Below are positions 5,611-9,465 of a stretch of 9,465 nucleotides of DNA, one piece after another; the stretch's first letter is position 1; every line of letters begins with the position of its first letter. The notes beneath the pieces are model-generated. The model did no database searches, had not been told where the DNA came from, and worked only from the letters and a program-made list of their open reading frames with translations. Both the position numbers and the translations under genes were made by a program. This stretch comes from Flavobacterium sp. UBA807 (GTDB lineage: Bacteria; Bacteroidota; Bacteroidia; Flavobacteriales; Flavobacteriaceae): contig DBIH01000162.1 of the NCBI GenBank assembly GCA_002296885.1, positions 1 through 9,465 of the forward strand. The letters run 5' to 3'.

Positions 5611-6947
5611 AGCAATGCCTTTTTAATTTTTGGGACTAATTCACCAATATCTCCAGCTCCGATTGTCACAATTATTTTCGCTTTACTTTCTAAAATTGAA
5701 GGAATTAAATCATCTTTTGAAACCAATTTTTTGTTTGGATTTTCAATTTTTGAAAGCAGCCATTCCGACGTAATTCCTTCCATCGGTAATTCGCGTGCAG
5801 GATAAATTTCCATTAACAAAATCTCATCAAACTGCGATAAACTTTTGGCAAAATCATCGGCAAAATCTTTGGTTCTGCTGAACAAATGTGGCTGAAAAAT
5901 TGCCAGTACTTTCTCATTCGGATACAATTCGCGAACCGCCTGATGCACCGCATTGATTTCGGTCGGATGATGCGCGTAATCATCAATATAAACCAACTTA
6001 TCGGATTTAATCTGATAGGAAAACCTGCGCTGTATTCCTTTAAATGAAGCCAAGGCTTTAGCAATGGAACTGGTCGGGGTGCCATACGTTTTTGCCATCG
6101 CTAAAGCCATTAAGGCATTCATTAAATTGTGTCTTCCGGGCAAACCGAATTTTATATTTTGAATTGTTTCTGATGGTGTTTGCACATCAAAAACATAATA
6201 ACCATTTTCAATTCTGATATTAAACGCTTTGAAAGTCGCGTCTTCATTTATTCCGATGGTTAAGCCTTTTAACGGCAAACCTTTCGGGACAAATATTTTG
6301 GTTTTATCTTCTACCTTATCGGCAAATTCACGGAAGGAATCTTCAATCGAAGTTGCATCGCCATAAATATCCAAATGATCCGCATCCATAGAAGTTACGC
6401 AGGCAATATCCGGATGCAGGTGCAGGAACGAGCGGTCAAATTCATCAGCCTCTACAACGGTTACCGTTTTTCCGTTCCCGATTAAATTGGAATTGTAATT
6501 CTCTACGATTCCACCAATAAAAGCGGTTACATCGGCACCACTTTCAAATAAAATATGTCCAAGTATGCTTGAAGTCGTGGTCTTCCCATGTGTTCCGGCA
6601 ACGGCAAAACAAAAGGTGTCTTTAGTAATGATTCCCAAAACTTCAGCTCGTTTTTTAACCACATATTCTCTTTCGAGAAAATAATTTCGTTCGGAATGTG
6701 AAACAGGAATTGCCGGCGTGATGATTACCAATGTATTTTCTACATAATAATCTTTTGGAATCAGGTTGATATTGTCCTCAAAATGAATGTTCATCCCAGA
6801 TGCAATCAATTCATCCGTCAGCATGGTCGGGGTTTTGTCATAACCCGAAACATTTTTTCCGATGTATTGGAAATAACGCGCCAAGGCACTCATTCCGATG
6901 CCACCGATTCCGATGAAATAGACATTATTTATCTGATTTAAATTCAC
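5607..6947 (-). CDS. murC: UDP-N-acetylmuramate--L-alanine ligase MurC
   Basis: This cytoplasmic enzyme adds L-alanine to UDP-MurNAc with ATP hydrolysis, the first amino acid of the peptidoglycan stem peptide. The 446-residue product has the three Mur-ligase domains. The N-terminal UDP-binding domain contains YFIGIGGIGMSALA (10-23). The central ATPase domain has the P-loop AGTHGKTTTSS (117-127), DADHLDIYG (188-196) and HNLMNALMA (273-281). The C-terminal domain contains DDYAHHPTEI (322-331), characteristic of MurC. The start is GTG at 6947-6945, directly after the murG TAA; the conserved MurC N-terminus begins at this codon, and an upstream start would lie inside murG. The 3' end overlaps ftsQ by 4 nt. 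There is no ddl gene between murC and ftsQ, unlike the E. coli cluster. Confidence 0.98.
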   Translation of the reverse strand: MNLNQINNVYFIGIGGIGMSALARYFQYIGKNVSGYDKTPTMLTDELIASGMNIHFEDNINLIPKDYYVENTLVIITPAIPVSHSERNYFLEREYVVKKRAEVLGIITKDTFCFAVAGTHGKTTTSSILGHILFESGADVTAFIGGIVENYNSNLIGNGKTVTVVEADEFDRSFLHLHPDIACVTSMDADHLDIYGDATSIEDSFREFADKVEDKTKIFVPKGLPLKGLTIGINEDATFKAFNIRIENGYYVFDVQTPSETIQNIKFGLPGRHNLMNALMALAMAKTYGTPTSSIAKALASFKGIQRRFSYQIKSDKLVYIDDYAHHPTEINAVHQAVRELYPNEKVLAIFQPHLFSRTKDFADDFAKSLSQFDEILLMEIYPARELPMEGITSEWLLSKIENPNKKLVSKDDLIPSILESKAKIIVTIGAGDIGELVPKIKKALL

Positions 6948-8039
6948 TTATTTTATCAACTTAACTATTTGTTCAACTATATCTTTTGTAGCGTTTGGCT
7001 TAGCCAGCTTTTTGATGTTTTCGCTTAATTCTTTCTGTTGGTTTTCGTCAAAAACCAATTTTGCAAATGTTGGCTCGAACGTCGCATCCAGTTCATTTTC
7101 CTTAATTAAAATCGCTCCGTTTTTATCTGCAATTGCTTTGGCATTTTTAGTCTGATGATCTTCGGCTACATTTGGCGATGGAATAAAAATTACCGGTTTT
7201 CCAACCAGACACAATTCCGAAACAGATGATGCGCCTGCGCGAGAAATCACAAAATCTGCGGCAGCATAAACCAAATCCATTTTATCAATAAAAGACATTA
7301 CCTGTACTACCTGACCATCCGTAAAATGATTGTAATCGTGGTAATACAATCGGCCACACTGCCATATAATCTGGATATCTTTTGAAACGATATTATAAAT
7401 TTCCTTTTCAATCAATCTGTTTATTCTTCGGGCACCAAGGCTTCCACCCAGAACCAAAAGTGTTTTTTTATTTGGGTCTAAATTGAAATGTTTGATAGCT
7501 TCACTTCGTTTCGAATCGATTTCCAACAAATCCTGACGCACCGGATTTCCGGTGAAAATGATTTTGTCTTTTGGAAAAAAACGTTCCAGATTTTCATAAG
7601 CCACACAAATGGCATCAGCTTTTTTGCTCAACAATTTATTCGTAATTCCCGGATAGGAATTCTGCTCCTGGATTACCGTTGGAATGTTTAGATTGTTTGC
7701 CATCTGCAATAACGGACCACTCGCAAAACCTCCAGTTCCGATTACCACATCGGGCTTGAAATCTTTTATTATTTTTCTCGACTTCCACAGGCTGTTGATG
7801 ACTTTTAGTGGAAATGCCATATTCTGGAATGTCAGTTTTCGTTGTAAACCCGAAATCCAAAGCCCTTTGATTTTATACCCTGCCTGAGGCACTTTGTCCA
7901 TTTCCATTTTATCTTCGGCACCAACAAACAGGAATTCAGCTTCGGGAAACTGCGCCTTTAATTCATTCGCAATAGCGATTGCAGGATAGATATGTCCACC
8001 CGTTCCGCCGCCACTTAATATGAATCTTGGTTTTCCCAT
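6948..8039 (-). CDS. murG: UDP-GlcNAc:lipid I GlcNAc transferase MurG
   Basis: MurG transfers GlcNAc from UDP-GlcNAc to lipid I on the cytoplasmic face of the inner membrane, giving lipid II, the substrate of FtsW. The 363 residues match the family length. The N-terminal acceptor domain shows [13 protein letters not shown] (8-20) with the conserved histidine, GTGGFASGP (101-109), and QEQNSYPG (124-131). The C-terminal nucleotide-sugar domain shows [13 protein letters not shown] (195-207), [12 protein letters not shown] (265-276) with the conserved glutamate contacting the sugar, and EDHQTKNA (293-300). This is a GT28 glycosyltransferase with the usual glycine-rich loops intact. ATG 8039 lies one base after the ftsW stop, and its own TAA abuts the murC GTG, so all three are tightly coupled. 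Confidence 0.98.
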   Translation of the reverse strand: MGKPRFILSGGGTGGHIYPAIAIANELKAQFPEAEFLFVGAEDKMEMDKVPQAGYKIKGLWISGLQRKLTFQNMAFPLKVINSLWKSRKIIKDFKPDVVIGTGGFASGPLLQMANNLNIPTVIQEQNSYPGITNKLLSKKADAICVAYENLERFFPKDKIIFTGNPVRQDLLEIDSKRSEAIKHFNLDPNKKTLLVLGGSLGARRINRLIEKEIYNIVSKDIQIIWQCGRLYYHDYNHFTDGQVVQVMSFIDKMDLVYAAADFVISRAGASSVSELCLVGKPVIFIPSPNVAEDHQTKNAKAIADKNGAILIKENELDATFEPTFAKLVFDENQQKELSENIKKLAKPNATKDIVEQIVKLIK

Positions 8040-8040
8040 T

Positions 8041-9339
8041 TTATTTTTTATTTAAGACTGCGTTCATCGGATTTGCGGCATCAACAATTGAAAAGCCTTC
8101 CAATTCCATTTTCTCTGCCGCTTCTTCTTCCTGCAATTGTTTATCGATTAGCTTTTGCAAAGCGTCATCACGTTTTTGTTTTTCGGCTAATTCTTCTGCG
8201 ATTTCTTCTTCTTTTTTGGTCACACTTAAAATGATTCCAAGTGCAATACACGTCATCCAAATCGAACTTCCACCACTACTAATCAATGGTAATGTCTGCC
8301 CAGTTACCGGCAATAACTCTACCGCAACCGCCATATTGGTCATTGCCTGGAAAATTATGGGAAAACCCAATCCGACGACTACGAGTTTTCCGAAAAGTGA
8401 ATTGGCTTTGTGCGCTGCTACAACAAATCGGAACAGCAATAACAAATACAATCCCAGAACGCATAACGCTCCGACCAATCCGTATTCTTCGACAATAATG
8501 GCATAGATGAAATCGGAAGAAGATTGTGGCAGAAAGTTTTTCTGCACGCTTTTTCCGGGTCCAAGTCCGTAAAGTCCGCCCGAAGCGATTGCAATTTTTG
8601 CTTTCTCAATTTGGTAATCATCTTCGTCCGGTTTGTCGCTGGTGAAATTATCTATACGAGCAATCCATGTATCCACACGGTTTGGGAATGCATCCGGAAA
8701 AGCTTTGGCAACCAGAATAAAAAATACCAATCCGATGATTCCGGCACCAACAATAATTCCGATATATTTGAGCGGATATTTTCCAATAAAAACCAGCATC
8801 AATACCATAGAGAATATCAAAGCCGCTGTAGATAAATTCGCCGGAAGGATAAAAATCAGAGTGATAAAAACAGGCGTCCACAATTCCCAAAGTGAATTTT
8901 GGAAGGTGATTGGTGTTTCCCTTTTCTTGGATAAATATCGGGCAACAAAAACATACAAAACAATTGACGCCAATGTTGACGTTTGGAACGTAATTCCGAT
9001 AAACGGAATCTGTATCCAACGGCTGGCATTGGCACCTTCAATGACAGTTCCTTTGAGCAAGGTGTAGAGCAATAAACCCCATACGACCGGCAATAGAATT
9101 TTGGATATCGCCTTAAAATAGTGGTACGGAACTTTGTGGATTTTGTACAGAATAAAAAATCCGACAAGTACCTGAGCTGCATGTTTCAGCAAATAAGTAA
9201 ATGCGTTTCCTGAGCCGTGACGCATGTAGGCCAGATTACTGCTCGCGCTAAAAACAGGCATAAACGAGAACAGCGCCAACAAGGCAACGAATGCCCAGAT
9301 GACTTTATCTCCTTTCAGACTGTTTATTAGCTCTTTCAT
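8041..9339 (-). CDS. ftsW: Septal peptidoglycan glycosyltransferase FtsW (SEDS family)
   Basis: FtsW polymerises lipid II into glycan at the division septum together with a class B penicillin-binding protein. The 432-residue product has about ten hydrophobic segments. SEDS landmarks are NASRWIQI (104-111), the large extracytoplasmic loop from about 214 with [21 protein letters not shown] (split across 242-262), and [12 protein letters not shown] (269-280). The aspartate D276 there aligns with the catalytic residue of the family, and [13 protein letters not shown] (347-359) precedes the last helix. The place is murD-ftsW-murG, typical for ftsW rather than rodA. Two lineage-like differences stand out: PANLST (166-171) where many FtsW proteins have a QPDLGT-like motif, and LISSGGSS in place of the usual SYGGSS. 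The cytoplasmic tail after about 374 is a charged, coiled-coil-like stretch of some 58 residues, longer than in E. coli. ATG 9339 has no Shine-Dalgarno sequence. Confidence 0.96.
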   Translation of the reverse strand: MKELINSLKGDKVIWAFVALLALFSFMPVFSASSNLAYMRHGSGNAFTYLLKHAAQVLVGFFILYKIHKVPYHYFKAISKILLPVVWGLLLYTLLKGTVIEGANASRWIQIPFIGITFQTSTLASIVLYVFVARYLSKKRETPITFQNSLWELWTPVFITLIFILPANLSTAALIFSMVLMLVFIGKYPLKYIGIIVGAGIIGLVFFILVAKAFPDAFPNRVDTWIARIDNFTSDKPDEDDYQIEKAKIAIASGGLYGLGPGKSVQKNFLPQSSSDFIYAIIVEEYGLVGALCVLGLYLLLLFRFVVAAHKANSLFGKLVVVGLGFPIIFQAMTNMAVAVELLPVTGQTLPLISSGGSSIWMTCIALGIILSVTKKEEEIAEELAEKQKRDDALQKLIDKQLQEEEAAEKMELEGFSIVDAANPMNAVLNKK

Positions 9340-9426
9340 TTTGATTTGTGATTTAAGATCAACGATTTTTGATTTTTGAAATATTTCTGCAATCTTAAAT
9401 CGTTAATCAACAACCTTAAATTTCAT
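9340..9426 (-). repeat. murD-ftsW spacer with imperfect inverted repeat
   Basis: This 87-bp AT-rich spacer contains TTGATT + GATTTAAGAT (9341-9346, 9350-9359) pairing with ATCTTAAATC + AATCAA (9392-9401, 9405-9410), 16 bp with a 3-nt internal mismatch and a loop of about 32 nt. Inside the loop GATTTTT occurs twice in tandem (9364-9377). It covers nearly the whole leader of ftsW. There is no T-run suited to a terminator and no clear TAnnTTTG promoter. It resembles the low-complexity spacers usual in this group. Confidence 0.55.
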
Positions 9427-9465
9427 TTACAAATTCTTTACCGCTGCTTTAAACTGATTTCCTCT
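9427..9465 (-). CDS. murD: MurD C-terminal end, truncated by the window edge
   Basis: The minus-strand frame from 9465 reads RGNQFKAAVKNL and stops at TAA 9429-9427. Only 12 codons are visible. The sequence fits the usual end of MurD (UDP-MurNAc-L-Ala:D-Glu ligase), where a short helix after an ERG-like motif closes the protein. The position directly upstream of ftsW is where murD stands in dcw clusters. The call rests on this short tail plus synteny; another protein ending in the same way cannot be excluded. Confidence 0.7.
   Translation of the reverse strand, partial: RGNQFKAAVKNL

Noticed and set aside
5600..5615. Missing ddl and murB as a deletion in the cluster
   Set aside because: murC overlaps ftsQ by 4 nt, a clean coupled junction, and this order without ddl is usual for Bacteroidota; it is not a scar.
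9340..9426. Promoter for ftsW in the spacer after murD
   Set aside because: No TAnnTTTG with a TTG at suitable distance was found; AT-rich words alone are not enough.

Overview
The window looks like a chromosomal segment of a member of the Flavobacteriaceae, probably Flavobacterium or a close relative. The evidence is the AT-rich sequence, spacers full of TTAGA/GATTT words, almost no Shine-Dalgarno sequences before the genes, the gene order murD-ftsW-murG-murC-ftsQ-ftsA-ftsZ without ddl or murB, an FtsZ with a very long acidic C-terminal half, and a GatB/YqeY gene next to ftsZ. The genus is an inference; no marker gene here fixes it.

Layout. At the left edge (1-437, + strand) is the C-terminal part of a sodium/solute symporter, closed by a strong terminator. 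It converges on everything else, which lies on the minus strand. From 438 to 749 is a non-coding stretch with a partial copy of a tRNA 3' end, a 22-bp inverted repeat, an intact tRNA-Arg(UCG) with encoded CCA, and a TTAGA-rich inverted repeat. yqeY follows (750-1196). A 250-bp spacer (1197-1446) holds an interrupted repeat, two hairpins with UUCG tetraloops and the terminator of the division operon. The division and wall cluster fills 1447-9465, transcribed right to left: murD (last 12 codons only), ftsW, murG, murC, ftsQ, ftsA, ftsZ.

How the genes work together. MurC (UDP-MurNAc:L-Ala ligase) and MurD (D-Glu ligase) act in the cytoplasmic steps that build the stem peptide. MurG converts lipid I to lipid II at the inner membrane. 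FtsW (a SEDS glycosyltransferase) polymerises lipid II at the septum. FtsQ belongs to the periplasmic part of the divisome. FtsA anchors FtsZ filaments to the membrane, and FtsZ forms the ring. The junctions ftsW/murG (1 nt), murG/murC (0 nt) and murC/ftsQ (4-nt overlap) are very tight, and ftsQ/ftsA is 6 nt, so ftsW to ftsA is almost certainly one translationally coupled message. ftsZ follows after 39 nt and ends at a clear terminator.

I found no undescribed system. The genes are core housekeeping genes in a known order. The points most worth a second look are the duplicated tRNA-Arg 3' end with a hairpin between the copies, the repeat copies flanking yqeY (one interrupted by a short hairpin-bearing segment), and the large FtsZ C-terminal extension with recurring short hydrophobic patches.
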